A DNA stretch of 13,219 nucleotides from NCBI GenBank assembly GCA_900128395.1, contig LT649796.1, positions 1 to 13,219 of the forward strand, given 5' to 3'. Of the stretch, positions 1 to 8,303 are shown one piece after another. How positions within the stretch are numbered: position 1 is the first letter of the stretch; each line of letters starts with the position of its first letter. The position numbers were made by a program, and so were the translations under genes. Below the pieces are notes generated by a model. It saw only the letters and a program-made list of their open reading frames with translations, had not been told where the DNA came from and did no database searches. The stretch comes from Stramenopiles sp. TOSAG23-2 (taxonomy: Eukaryota; Sar).

Positions 1-1
1 C

Positions 2-64
2 TATAATACTCCTTTACTATTGAATACTGTTGTTAACGAAAAGGCTGTCGTTAAATTGTTGTGA
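2..64 (+). CDS. Possible C-terminal end of an ankyrin-repeat protein (partial)
   Basis: The frame entering from the left edge is open for 20 codons and stops at TGA (62-64). Its residues include TPLLL and, 13 positions after the T, VVKLL. This matches the sequence and spacing of the ankyrin-repeat core, where TPLH is followed by the second-helix motif VVKLL with 18 residues from T to the last L. The codons (aat, gaa, aaa, ttg) resemble those of the neighbouring genes. The stop falls exactly where a repeat would normally continue. The next frame (from base 60) stays open to 125, so a frameshifted or decayed end is also possible. Only 20 residues are visible, so the ankyrin assignment is an inference and chance is not excluded. 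Confidence 0.35.
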   Translation, partial: YNTPLLLNTVVNEKAVVKLL

Positions 65-145
65 TTCTGATGAATTGGTAATTTTTATCAATCACGTTTC
101 TTTTTCGATTGATGAAATTTATTAGATTATTTTAACCTTATATTA

Positions 146-169
146 TCACTTGCTAGATTAGGCAAGTGA
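146..169. repeat. Small inverted repeat (8-bp stem, 8-nt loop)
   Basis: TCACTTGC (146-153) is followed by its exact reverse complement GCAAGTGA (162-169), with loop TAGATTAG. The position, just after the putative ankyrin-protein end, would suit a 3' untranslated hairpin. No function can be assigned. A nearby weaker stem pairs TATCTCC (184-190) with GGAGATA (219-225). Confidence 0.5.
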
Positions 170-331
170 CGGATCAGAATATTTATCTCCCTTAATCCTT
201 AATTCGGGTCCCACGAGAGGAGATATATTAATATACAACACTGAAATACGACTAAAATTAAAATAGGGATTCCTTAATTTAAATTTAAAATTTTGCGTGC
301 GGTCAAAAAGAAGATCACATTTCCTCCGTTC

Positions 332-391
332 CTATCCAGGGCTACAGTACCAGGTATCCAGCTATCCAGCTTAAGCTATCCAGCTATCCCT
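332..391. repeat. Short direct repeats of a TATCCAG-like unit
   Basis: The heptamer TATCCAG or a close variant recurs about five times in 60 bases, interrupted by the palindrome AGCTTAAGCT near the middle. It looks like a small decayed simple repeat upstream of the transporter gene. Confidence 0.5.
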
Positions 392-489
392 CCCGGGTTG
401 TTTTGTGTGGTGCTGTGCACTTCAAAGAAGCGGTTCGAAAAGGTTCTATTTGAAGGTTCTATCAGTTGCAACGGTGCAAATTCATTGGA

Positions 490-620
490 GACAACCTTCC
501 AGCCAGTAGTAGTGGTTTAATGTGTGTGTTATTGAGTTACAACCTTTTGCTGCTGTGATTTATTTGTTGCGTGGTTGTATTCATTTCAGACAACCTTCCT
601 GCTGTGGTTTATTTGTTTAT
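490..620. repeat. Three degenerate copies of a ~50-bp tandem repeat
   Basis: Segments starting near 490, 539 and 590 each begin with CAACCTT and continue with a variant of GCTGTGGTTTATTTGTT, giving a period of about 50 bases. The copies differ at many positions, so this is an old duplication. It lies directly upstream of the transporter start, probably in the promoter or 5' untranslated region. Confidence 0.5.
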
Positions 621-625
621 TTTAT

Positions 626-634
626 TATATAAAT
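626..634 (+). promoter_or_regulatory. TATA-box-like element before the ABCC gene
   Basis: TATATAAAT lies 57-65 bases before the chosen ATG at 691. In such AT-rich DNA a match like this is weak evidence. It is listed only because position and sequence both fit a core promoter. Confidence 0.2.
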
Positions 635-690
635 TATTTTTGGTTTTTCATTTATATTCCTTTCAATTACCACTTCAACCATTATTGATT

Positions 691-3600
691 ATGGACGACA
701 ATAACAACAATAATAATAATCAACACCTCGAACCATGCTATGAAGAAAAAGCAGGTTTTTGTTCGAAACGTTTTTTCTCGTGGTTAGGACCTTTAATAAA
801 ATTAGCTTCAACGAAAATTTTAAAATTACCAGATTTACCAGATATAGTTGATAGTGATAAAAGCAACATACAAATTGAAAAGTTTCAAAAAGAATGGAAA
901 CGACAAATCAAGGAGAATATTAATAAGAAAAATACAACAGTTACGTTAATTAGTGTATTGAAAAAAGTATATGGTCCATCTTTCATGAGTGCTGGTTTTG
1001 TAAAATTAGGCCATGATATATTGCAATATACCGCTCCAATATTATTAAGTTTAATATTACAATTTATTGAAAATGGCAGCACTGATACGTTTGTAATTTT
1101 TAATATAAACATACCAACTGGAATTATTTTTGCTATATTGTTATTTTTGAATCAAGTTATACAAAATTTTTTTCTCAATGCTTATTTTCATCGTTGTTAT
1201 CGAATTGGTATGCAAACTCGGGCATGTGTTATATCTGCTATTTACAATAAAAGCTTACATGTATCAATGTCAGATCAACTTGATGCATCTACTGGTTCTA
1301 TTGTAAATTTAATGTCTAATGATACAAATCGAATTATGAGAATTTGCTCCTATGGACACAATTTATGGTCAGCACCATTTCAAATTATTGTTGCTTTTAC
1401 GCTTTTAATGTTATACATTGGACCATCTTGTGTTGTTGGTATATTGGTGATGATTGTATCGATTCCTACGAAAAAATATTTTGCGAGGCAAATTGTTAAT
1501 TTACGAGAAAAAGTTGTTAAAATGACAGAACAGCGAGTGAAACTTATTAATGATGTTTTGCAAGGAATTCGTATCATCAAATTATATGCATGGGAAGAAA
1601 GCTTTTTAAAATTAATTTCAAATGTTAGGCAAAAGGAAATGGATTGTTTAAATAAAGAAATTATTGTTAAGAGTATCAATGAAACGTTATGGAACTTAAC
1701 TCCAATTTTAGTGGCTATGTCTACCTTTGCTGTTTATGCATATAGTGGACGAGAAATGAAAGCCTCTGTCATTTTCACTGCATTGGCTTTATTTACACGA
1801 ATACGTTTTCCATTATCAGTATTTCCATCAATGATTACCTCATTGATAGATTTTTTCGTTGCTTCTGATAGAATTACTGCATTTTTACATCAACAAGAGG
1901 TGGAAGGCTTAAAGATTTATGAAAAAATAGATGAGGTTGCTTCAATTACCGTTGAAGGTGATGCAATTTTTATGTGGAATCATCATTACAATAATAGTAA
2001 AAAGAAAAGCGAAAAAAATGTTAAAGAAGAAGAAGAAGAGAAAAAAACAAATGATGGTGATGATGGTGGTATTAACACACCAACGGCGAACGCAACAAAA
2101 GCAAAGGAGAATTTTTTGCTAAAAAATATAAATCTAACATTAAAATCTGGACAATTATGTATGGTTTGTGGGAAAGTTGGAAGTGGCAAATCATCATTAG
2201 TTCAAGCAATTTTAGGAGAAATGAAATGCAAGTCAGGAAATGTGAAAATTCGTGGTAATTTATCATATGTGCCTCAATCAGCATGGATATTAAACGACAC
2301 AGTAAGAAAAAATGTTATTCTAGAAAACGAGTTTGATGAAGCCAAATATAAAATGGCATTGGATTGCAGTGAATTGATATCGGATTTAAATATTTTGCCT
2401 GCTGGAGATAAGACAGAAATAGGAGAAAAAGGCATTAATATTTCTGGTGGACAAAAACAACGTGTTGCCCTAGCAAGAGCAATTTATCATGATCGTGATA
2501 TCGTCATATTAGATGATGTTTTATCTGCTTTGGATGTGCATGTTGGCAAAAAAGTATTTAACAAATTGATCCTCGGTCAATTAAAATCAAAACTTGTTAT
2601 TTTAGTTACACATGATTTATCGTTGCTTCAATTTGCTGATCACATTTTGCATATTGAAGATGGAGAAATTGTTTCTAGTGGATCATATGATTTTTTGATG
2701 AAAAATAATAATCAATTTCAAGACTTATTAGTAGACATTGAACAAAACAGAAAAGATGATACCAATGTGAAAGAAGAGGAATCGATTGTTGTAAAAACAA
2801 CAACGGCTGACGCTACAAATATTGATACAAACAATGTATTAATAGAGACAAAAGCAGAAAATACCAATAAAAGCACTGATGAAGAGCGTAAGGCAGGATC
2901 AAAAATGATTAAAGCAGAAGTTCGAGCAAAAGGCTCTGTTTCATCTAAAACCGTATTTGCATATTTTGGAAGTTTTTTTCCACGTATGTCATCTGGAATG
3001 ACAATTGCATTGATTCTTTTCTTCATGGCATTGGCGAAAGGCTTAACCCTCGCAACATCTTGGTGGCTATCTTGGTGGGTAACAAGTGTTGAACTTTCAA
3101 TATCTGGATATGTTGACCATGCATTTTTTATCGGAATGTATGGATTATTTACATTTGGAGTATTAATTTTAATTTTGATATCATCCATATTCACTGCAAC
3201 AGGTGCTATCTCAGCAGCTACTCGTTTACACGATAATATGTTAAGTGCTTTGTTAAGTGCACCAATGTATTGGTTCGAAACAACACCTACTGGGAGGACA
3301 CTTTCCCGATGTTCAAAAGATGTCGATGAAGCAGATACGTTGTTACGCCAGGCATTTACATCAATGTTAAATTGTATGGTGGAATCATTGTCAATCTTGG
3401 TTTTAGTTACAATATTAACTGGTGGATGGTTAATTATGGGCTTAATACCGGTAACGTTTTTGTATTATCATGCAATGATATACTATAGAAAAACATCAAG
3501 GGAATTGAAAAGATTGGAAAGTGTTTCAAGGTCACCAATCTTTAGCCATTTTTCAGAAACTTTAAATGGATTAAGCAGTGTTCGCACGTTTCAAATTGAA

Positions 3601-4704
3601 AACGTATTTGAACAAAAGATTTTGCAACGAGTAGATACGAATCACCGTGCTTTTTTTTTAATTAATGCAGCAAATAGATGGTTGTCAATCCGCTTGGAAT
3701 TAATTGGTGGTACTTTAACGCTTTTGACATGTATTATTTTAGTTATTTCTAGTACGCCAACAACTGCAGCTTTAGCTGGATTAGCCTTAGTCTATATAAC
3801 ACAAATGCTGAATACATTGAATTGGGGTGTTAGACAAGTATCAGAAACGGAAGTGAGATTTAATGCTGTTGAACGATTGTTAGAATACCAAGGAGAACAA
3901 TTTCCAAAAGAAAAATCTAGCACATTTAAAACAGATCCAACAACCAAGATGTGGCCCTCTCAAGGTAAAATTGAATTTGTATCTTACAGTATGCGATATA
4001 GAAAAAAATTACCGTTGGTTTTGAAAAATATTTCATGCACTATACCTGCAGGCAGTCGTGTAGGAATTTGTGGAAGAACTGGTAGTGGTAAAAGCTCAAT
4101 GTTTGTTGCACTTTTTCGACTTGTTGAACCTGCTGATGGTTCCATTAAGATTGACGATATTGATTCCAAGACTCTTGGTTTGAGAACTTTAAGAAGTCGG
4201 ATTGCTGTAATTCCTCAAGATCCAGTTTTGTTTGTCGGTACTATACGTAATAATTTAGATCCATTTGAACAATATGAAGATTCTGAAATTTGGGATGCAT
4301 TGAAATTATGTAATATGTATGAAGCATGTAGTACACGGCCAAGTAAATTGGAATCAGCTGTTAGCGAGGGTGGGCAAAATTTTAGTCAAGGAGAAAGACA
4401 ACTACTATGTATTGCACGAGCTTTGTTAAGAAAACCAAAAATTTTATTATTGGACGAGGCGACCGCTTCTATTGATTTCAAAACTGATAAACTTGTACAA
4501 GACATGATACGAAAAAATTTCATAGGATGCACGACATTAACTATTGCACATCGGCTAAATACAATCGCTGATAGTGATTTGATAATGGTATTAGATGATG
4601 GAAAGATTGCTGAATTAGATACTCCAGAAAAATTAATGCAGTTGAAAGATGGCATTTATCGTGATATGGTAGATGCGGATGAGGTAAAAGAAAGTAATAT
4701 ATAA
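691..4704 (+). CDS. ABCC (MRP)-family full-length ABC transporter
   Basis: This is a complete ATP-driven membrane exporter of the ABCC/MRP class, 1337 residues, close to the usual size of members lacking the extra N-terminal TMD0 (MRP4-like). The ATG at 691 is chosen because no ATG opens the frame earlier; the frame extends to 571 only through a GTG codon. Order: poly-Asn start (4-10); ABCC elbow FFSWLGPL (28-35); TMD1 (~97-390) with GSIVNLMSND (202-211) and GIRIIKLYAWE (292-302); NBD1 with A-loop W429, Walker A GKVGSGKS (494-501), signature SGGQ (585-588), Walker B ending D608-D609 and H641; TMD2 (~768-1040) with WWLSWW; NBD2 with Y1103, Walker A GRTGSGKS (1128-1135), signature FSQGE (1231-1235), D1255-E1256 and H1287. 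NBD1 has Asp where the catalytic Glu would be, as usual in ABCC proteins, while NBD2 keeps it. A Lys/Glu/Asp-rich insert follows W429. The substrate (organic anions, conjugates or xenobiotics in this family) cannot be read from the sequence. The stop is TAA. Confidence 0.95.
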   Translation: MDDNNNNNNNQHLEPCYEEKAGFCSKRFFSWLGPLIKLASTKILKLPDLPDIVDSDKSNIQIEKFQKEWKRQIKENINKKNTTVTLISVLKKVYGPSFMSAGFVKLGHDILQYTAPILLSLILQFIENGSTDTFVIFNINIPTGIIFAILLFLNQVIQNFFLNAYFHRCYRIGMQTRACVISAIYNKSLHVSMSDQLDASTGSIVNLMSNDTNRIMRICSYGHNLWSAPFQIIVAFTLLMLYIGPSCVVGILVMIVSIPTKKYFARQIVNLREKVVKMTEQRVKLINDVLQGIRIIKLYAWEESFLKLISNVRQKEMDCLNKEIIVKSINETLWNLTPILVAMSTFAVYAYSGREMKASVIFTALALFTRIRFPLSVFPSMITSLIDFFVASDRITAFLHQQEVEGLKIYEKIDEVASITVEGDAIFMWNHHYNNSKKKSEKNVKEEEEEKKTNDGDDGGINTPTANATKAKENFLLKNINLTLKSGQLCMVCGKVGSGKSSLVQAILGEMKCKSGNVKIRGNLSYVPQSAWILNDTVRKNVILENEFDEAKYKMALDCSELISDLNILPAGDKTEIGEKGINISGGQKQRVALARAIYHDRDIVILDDVLSALDVHVGKKVFNKLILGQLKSKLVILVTHDLSLLQFADHILHIEDGEIVSSGSYDFLMKNNNQFQDLLVDIEQNRKDDTNVKEEESIVVKTTTADATNIDTNNVLIETKAENTNKSTDEERKAGSKMIKAEVRAKGSVSSKTVFAYFGSFFPRMSSGMTIALILFFMALAKGLTLATSWWLSWWVTSVELSISGYVDHAFFIGMYGLFTFGVLILILISSIFTATGAISAATRLHDNMLSALLSAPMYWFETTPTGRTLSRCSKDVDEADTLLRQAFTSMLNCMVESLSILVLVTILTGGWLIMGLIPVTFLYYHAMIYYRKTSRELKRLESVSRSPIFSHFSETLNGLSSVRTFQIENVFEQKILQRVDTNHRAFFLINAANRWLSIRLELIGGTLTLLTCIILVISSTPTTAALAGLALVYITQMLNTLNWGVRQVSETEVRFNAVERLLEYQGEQFPKEKSSTFKTDPTTKMWPSQGKIEFVSYSMRYRKKLPLVLKNISCTIPAGSRVGICGRTGSGKSSMFVALFRLVEPADGSIKIDDIDSKTLGLRTLRSRIAVIPQDPVLFVGTIRNNLDPFEQYEDSEIWDALKLCNMYEACSTRPSKLESAVSEGGQNFSQGERQLLCIARALLRKPKILLLDEATASIDFKTDKLVQDMIRKNFIGCTTLTIAHRLNTIADSDLIMVLDDGKIAELDTPEKLMQLKDGIYRDMVDADEVKESNI

Positions 4705-4972
4705 AAAGAGGGTGAGGGAAAAATAAATATGATTATCGTCCCCGTATATTTTTATATCATACTTTTTATATTTTTATATATACTCGTTTTGTTTCATGTT
4801 TCACACACTATATTTTATGGTATCACTTACGAAGTAGATTTTATGTTTTATGGCATCATAACACTACGAAGTAATGATATATTGATATGATTGTATATAT
4901 AGTACGTATATGAGTAAGAGAACATTTTATATATACGCTCGTATGATATCATATTTGATACGAAGGTTCGTA
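4705..4972. other. Convergent 3' spacer shared by two genes
   Basis: This short AT-rich spacer lies between the ends of two convergent genes and must hold both 3' untranslated regions. AATAAA occurs at 4722-4727, only 18 bases after the transporter stop; it could be a polyadenylation signal but is close. A degenerate direct repeat (TTTTATGG...CGAAGTA) occurs at 4813-4836 and 4846-4873. Right before the kelch-MORN stop is a near-perfect palindrome, TACGAA-GG-TTCGTA (4959-4972). The spacing is small enough that the two transcripts may overlap at their ends. Confidence 0.5.
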
Positions 4973-7636
4973 CTACTTCTTTCTGCTTATGTTGCCAATT
5001 CCCTGTTTCCCATTATTCCACGTTCCTTCGATAACCTCGCCGTCTCGTTTTGAGAATCTACCACGACCATCTTTTTTTGAGTTTTTCCATGTACCACTAT
5101 ATACATGCCCAGCAGCATATTTCATAGTACCCATTCCATTCATTTCATCAGCTACCCATTTACCATGATATTTATCACGATTCCAAAATAACATTTCTCC
5201 AAAACCATTTTTACGATCATTTCTCCAATTGCCTGTATATTCATTGCCATTATTATAATAATGTTTTCCAACACCATAACGTTTGTCATATTTCCATTCA
5301 CCTTCATATATCTCTTTATTTGCATAAACAAGCTTACCTTGGCCATTTTTATAATGGGTCATATCTTCACCGACAGCAATTTCACCATCATATATATCAC
5401 CTTCTGGATAAATTAATTGACCTTTATTATTTACTAATTTGCCATCTATCCAAGTGCCATTACAGCGTACACCATTTTTAAAGATAATAACTCCATTGCC
5501 ATTATACGTATCGTCCCCACCCCATTTGCCTTCATATCTTTCACGTGCATCTTTATTAGATAAATACTTTTGCTTACCACGACCACAACGCTTATCTTGT
5601 GCCCATTTGCCTTCATATTCTACGCTAGTATCATCTTCCGCCACATCAATATATGTACCATATCCTTTTCGTTGATCATTTTCATATTCACCATCATATT
5701 TATTATTTGTTTTCATGTATTTGCTAACGCCTTTTCCATGGCGAACACGGCCCAACCCGACTACTTTGGTATCACCATGGTATTCATACGTCGAAGTTTT
5801 AATTGTCCTATCGTCCGCTTTTTCCTTCTCCTTCTGCATGCGTATATCATCTAATGAGACATATTTTTGTAATGAAAAGGATGATACATCCCCGCGATGA
5901 TTTCGACCATCCCATCCTCCAAATATTAATACTTCTGAAAGTGGAGGCGTTGTTACAGTAATATCAATTTCATTATTAACATTTGTTACAGTTTGTGATG
6001 CATTGCCATTTAATGATAGCATTGTGTGACCAATTAATGCTGATGGGGTGGAAAAATTGATATCGTTAAATTTGTCTGGTTGCTCCCCGAATGCTTCCAT
6101 CATATCATTTGCATCTCGTACTTGCATTGTGTTTACTTGACCATCCTCCACGCCAATTGAGAATAAATTGCATGGTGCCATGCCTTCCCTTCTTCGCCCA
6201 CCATACACAATAATAATTCGCTTCAAATTACCATCTTTAGGGTTATTATAATCTATATCATACGCAACTGTCGTTTGATACCAACGTCTTAATGATAACA
6301 TAGGTGCTACAGAGCCAGATAATTTAACTTCAGACCAAGTCCATACCCGGTCTAAACCATCATCAGCTACTGTAATAGTTAATACATGCATAGACTCGGA
6401 TGTGCTTAAAGGTGGTAACATTTCATCTTGTTCAACTAGCTGCTTGTTATCTCCCTCTTTCTCCCCTTCTTCTTCTTCTTCCTCCTCCTCACCACCATTA
6501 CCAGAAACACTTCCATTTTCCATATCTTCACCTTCCTCTCCATCCAGTATAATACTTTCATTTCTTTCCAATTTTGGATAGTAATCCCCACCTAGGATAA
6601 TAACACGAGCGAACATTTCACCAGGTGTTGCACGTATAAATAAGCATTTATCTTCCTCTGATTCTTCTTCCTCTTCCCCCTCCGATGCATTGCTTTTTTC
6701 ACCTTCTTCTTCCCCTTCGTTCTCCTCATCATTTCCTGTTTTCTCCTCAACAACAACAGGTGGTTTTTCAAGTGGTGGCCAATTAGGTGGATTTGCCAAT
6801 GGCACTGCAATCATATTATGTCGATAACGTGGCGATGGTTCTTCTCCGGTAGTTTTCGGAATTTGCCACATATTTTGCAAGGCATCAAAAACGCAAAAGT
6901 CACCTAACGGCAAGTTTTCACTATTTAATCCACCAAATATTGCAAATTCAATATTGGTCAACTTACTAGAAGCATGCCAACGACGTGGTTCAGGTACAAT
7001 TCGGACTGGTTTACTATTACTACTATCATCACCTTCAGCATTTTCCTCTTCTTCATTTTTAGAGTCTTCCTCCTCTTCTGTTTTTTTGGATTCCATATTA
7101 TCATTATATTCTTCTGGCGTAACTATAGGTAGTATTTCCCAACGAAGTTTGTTTAGAAACATACCGTCCTCATCAGTAACTTTGATTCTTACAGTATCAT
7201 TTAACAAGGTTTCTTTCCCAGGAACTTTGTCATCGTCAATAATTTCACCACCAAATACATATATATACTGGTCATCCATTAATGTTTCAGCAACATGACC
7301 TACTCGTTTTTTTACATGCCCAACTTTTGGGTCATACACGTTTATGCTATTAACCCAACGTCGGTTATTATTATTATTATTATTATTATCATTATTATTA
7401 TCGTTTTCATAGATAATTGATGTTTTTGTTTCTTCCTTATTTTCATTTGCTTCATATTTTTCAACTGCACGTACAGGCATTGGATTCAACCCACGTTCTT
7501 TTGCAGTGCCCATTCTTAAACGCCCACCAACAATGTATGCACGATTTTTCACACGTGTTGCAACACTATTCACAAAATTATATTGTTCCTCTTCAATTGC
7601 AGTGCCATATTGTCCAGATGAATCACCTTTATTCAT
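4973..7636 (-). CDS. Kelch-propeller / MORN-repeat fusion protein
   Basis: This complete protein has 887 residues, starting at ATG (7634-7636) and ending at TAG. The N-terminal part shows six kelch-type Gly-Gly doublets after hydrophobic strands: YIVGG (37-38), YVFGG (129-130), AIFGG (235-236), IILGG (349-350), IVYGG (479-480) and LIFGG (573-574). This is the number expected for one closed six-bladed beta-propeller, a protein-binding fold. The C-terminal part (647-887) is about ten MORN repeats of 23-28 residues, each opening with a form of Y-x-G-x-W and carrying a later G-x-G. MORN arrays often act in scaffolding or membrane-lipid contact. Between the blades are a poly-Asn run (~79-91) and acidic inserts (~181-205, 295-330, 366-395), which probably loop out of the propeller. 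No signal peptide or membrane segment is seen. A role in a scaffold at a membrane, the cytoskeleton or a flagellum is inference only. Confidence 0.9.
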   Translation of the reverse strand: MNKGDSSGQYGTAIEEEQYNFVNSVATRVKNRAYIVGGRLRMGTAKERGLNPMPVRAVEKYEANENKEETKTSIIYENDNNNDNNNNNNNNRRWVNSINVYDPKVGHVKKRVGHVAETLMDDQYIYVFGGEIIDDDKVPGKETLLNDTVRIKVTDEDGMFLNKLRWEILPIVTPEEYNDNMESKKTEEEEDSKNEEEENAEGDDSSNSKPVRIVPEPRRWHASSKLTNIEFAIFGGLNSENLPLGDFCVFDALQNMWQIPKTTGEEPSPRYRHNMIAVPLANPPNWPPLEKPPVVVEEKTGNDEENEGEEEGEKSNASEGEEEEESEEDKCLFIRATPGEMFARVIILGGDYYPKLERNESIILDGEEGEDMENGSVSGNGGEEEEEEEEGEKEGDNKQLVEQDEMLPPLSTSESMHVLTITVADDGLDRVWTWSEVKLSGSVAPMLSLRRWYQTTVAYDIDYNNPKDGNLKRIIIVYGGRRREGMAPCNLFSIGVEDGQVNTMQVRDANDMMEAFGEQPDKFNDINFSTPSALIGHTMLSLNGNASQTVTNVNNEIDITVTTPPLSEVLIFGGWDGRNHRGDVSSFSLQKYVSLDDIRMQKEKEKADDRTIKTSTYEYHGDTKVVGLGRVRHGKGVSKYMKTNNKYDGEYENDQRKGYGTYIDVAEDDTSVEYEGKWAQDKRCGRGKQKYLSNKDARERYEGKWGGDDTYNGNGVIIFKNGVRCNGTWIDGKLVNNKGQLIYPEGDIYDGEIAVGEDMTHYKNGQGKLVYANKEIYEGEWKYDKRYGVGKHYYNNGNEYTGNWRNDRKNGFGEMLFWNRDKYHGKWVADEMNGMGTMKYAAGHVYSGTWKNSKKDGRGRFSKRDGEVIEGTWNNGKQGIGNISRKK
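7365..7403. repeat. Trinucleotide (ATT/AAT) tract coding for poly-Asn
   Basis: A run of TTA/ATT triplets with one TCA-type interruption encodes the asparagine/aspartate tract at about residues 79-91 of the kelch-MORN protein. Most codons are AAT, so the tract is close to a pure microsatellite and is likely to vary in length between strains. Confidence 0.8.
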
Positions 7637-7813
7637 TCTTCTTATTTATTCTACTATAATACTATCCAATATATACTCCTTCTTATTATCTTGTTTTCCA
7701 AAATGAAATATCTATATATTCAACTATGTAGACACGTTATTAAAACTACAAAAATGTGAAAAAGGAGGTAGGTAAATAGATGTATATATTTACAGATATA
7801 TATATCTCTTATA

Positions 7814-7840
7814 TAGATCATTCCCCAATGCAATGATCTA
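7814..7840. repeat. Perfect 9-bp inverted repeat
   Basis: TAGATCATT (7814-7822) pairs exactly with AATGATCTA (7832-7840) around a 9-base loop. It lies about 180-200 bases upstream of the kelch-MORN start codon. It may be a binding site or hairpin, but nothing identifies its role. Confidence 0.5.
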
Positions 7841-8008
7841 CAGTAATATAATATTATATTCTTGCCCATCAATGTTGTTTTTTGGTTGTTGTTGTTCAAC
7901 GTCTTGCGTTGCGCGTTGCTTCGATGAAACGACGTGTTTCCATATTCTATTATTTCCCATTTCCCCCATAGTGAATAGTGTTAAAAATGGCACATAGAGG
8001 GTCCTTCT

Positions 8009-8177
8009 AGGAAAAATTCTTCTAAAATCCGTCTCATACTTTTTTAAAAATATATTAAGTATATATATTTGTATACTAAGATTAATATTTTGACAGCAAT
8101 ATTAGTGTACGAATATAATTATATACTTAATATATTTTAAAAAAAGTATGAGACGGATTTCAGAAAAAATTTTTCCT
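8009..8177. repeat. 169-bp near-palindrome (foldback element)
   Basis: The left arm starts AGGAAAAATT at 8009, and the right arm ends with its complement TTTTTCCT at 8177. Aligning the left arm with the reverse complement of the right gives AAATCCGTCTCATAC identical in both. Next comes a T/A run differing at one base (T6A5 versus T7A4), then TATTAAGTATATA identical again. The outer and inner parts carry a few mismatches and small gaps. The pairing continues into the centre, where TAATATT and AATATTA flank TTGACAGC. A single strand could fold almost end to end. This suits a foldback or MITE-type element, or a very strong 3' untranslated hairpin of the sacsin-like gene, whose stop is about 130 bases away. 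No clear target-site duplication is visible at its edges. Confidence 0.75.
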
Positions 8178-8303
8178 CATGTATGTTCGAATTATTATTA
8201 CAATTATATAGACTTTTCAAAGGAAAATGGCACTGCGTATATTCTAGATTATATATTTTTAGAAAAATTTATGCTCTCTATTAATAACAGAGTCGTCACA
8301 TGC

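Larger units (their letters stand above)
65..690. other. Non-coding spacer and 5' region of the ABCC gene
   Basis: No convincing gene lies here. The first half (65-290) is very AT-rich. Bases 290-590 are noticeably richer in G and C and hold simple direct repeats. The open frame at 293-520 has no ATG start and is made largely of these repeats, so it is not called. The stretch presumably contains the promoter and 5' untranslated region of the transporter gene that starts at 691. Confidence 0.6.
7637..8303. other. Spacer: promoter of the kelch-MORN gene and 3' end of the sacsin-like gene
   Basis: No gene is supported here. The part next to 7637 should carry the promoter and 5' untranslated region of the minus-strand kelch-MORN gene; the part next to 8303 should carry the 3' end of the minus-strand sacsin-like gene. 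A small GC-richer patch with seven CpG in under 40 bases occurs at 7899-7935. The main structure is the large inverted repeat at 8009-8177. The apparent frame at 8148-8366 starts inside that repeat and overlaps the sacsin-like gene, so it is not called. Confidence 0.6.

Noticed and set aside
146-225. Possible tRNA gene near the left end
   Set aside because: The hairpin and the TTCGGGTCCC segment recall a tRNA, but no acceptor stem or proper T-loop can be drawn.
293-520. Open frame of 75 codons upstream of the transporter gene
   Set aside because: It has no ATG start, consists largely of short direct repeats and resembles no protein family.
571-690. N-terminal extension of the transporter by 40 residues
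   Set aside because: It would need a GTG start, which is not expected in a eukaryotic nuclear gene, and the extension lies partly in the tandem repeat. The ATG at 691 leads directly into the ABCC elbow region.
2718-3194. Minus-strand frame of 158 codons inside the transporter gene
   Set aside because: It lies fully antisense to clearly conserved ABC transporter sequence and shows no domain of its own.
8009-8177. Classical DNA transposon or MITE with target-site duplication
   Set aside because: The flanks (GTCCTTCT on the left, CATGTATG on the right) show no matching duplication, so only a foldback element is claimed.
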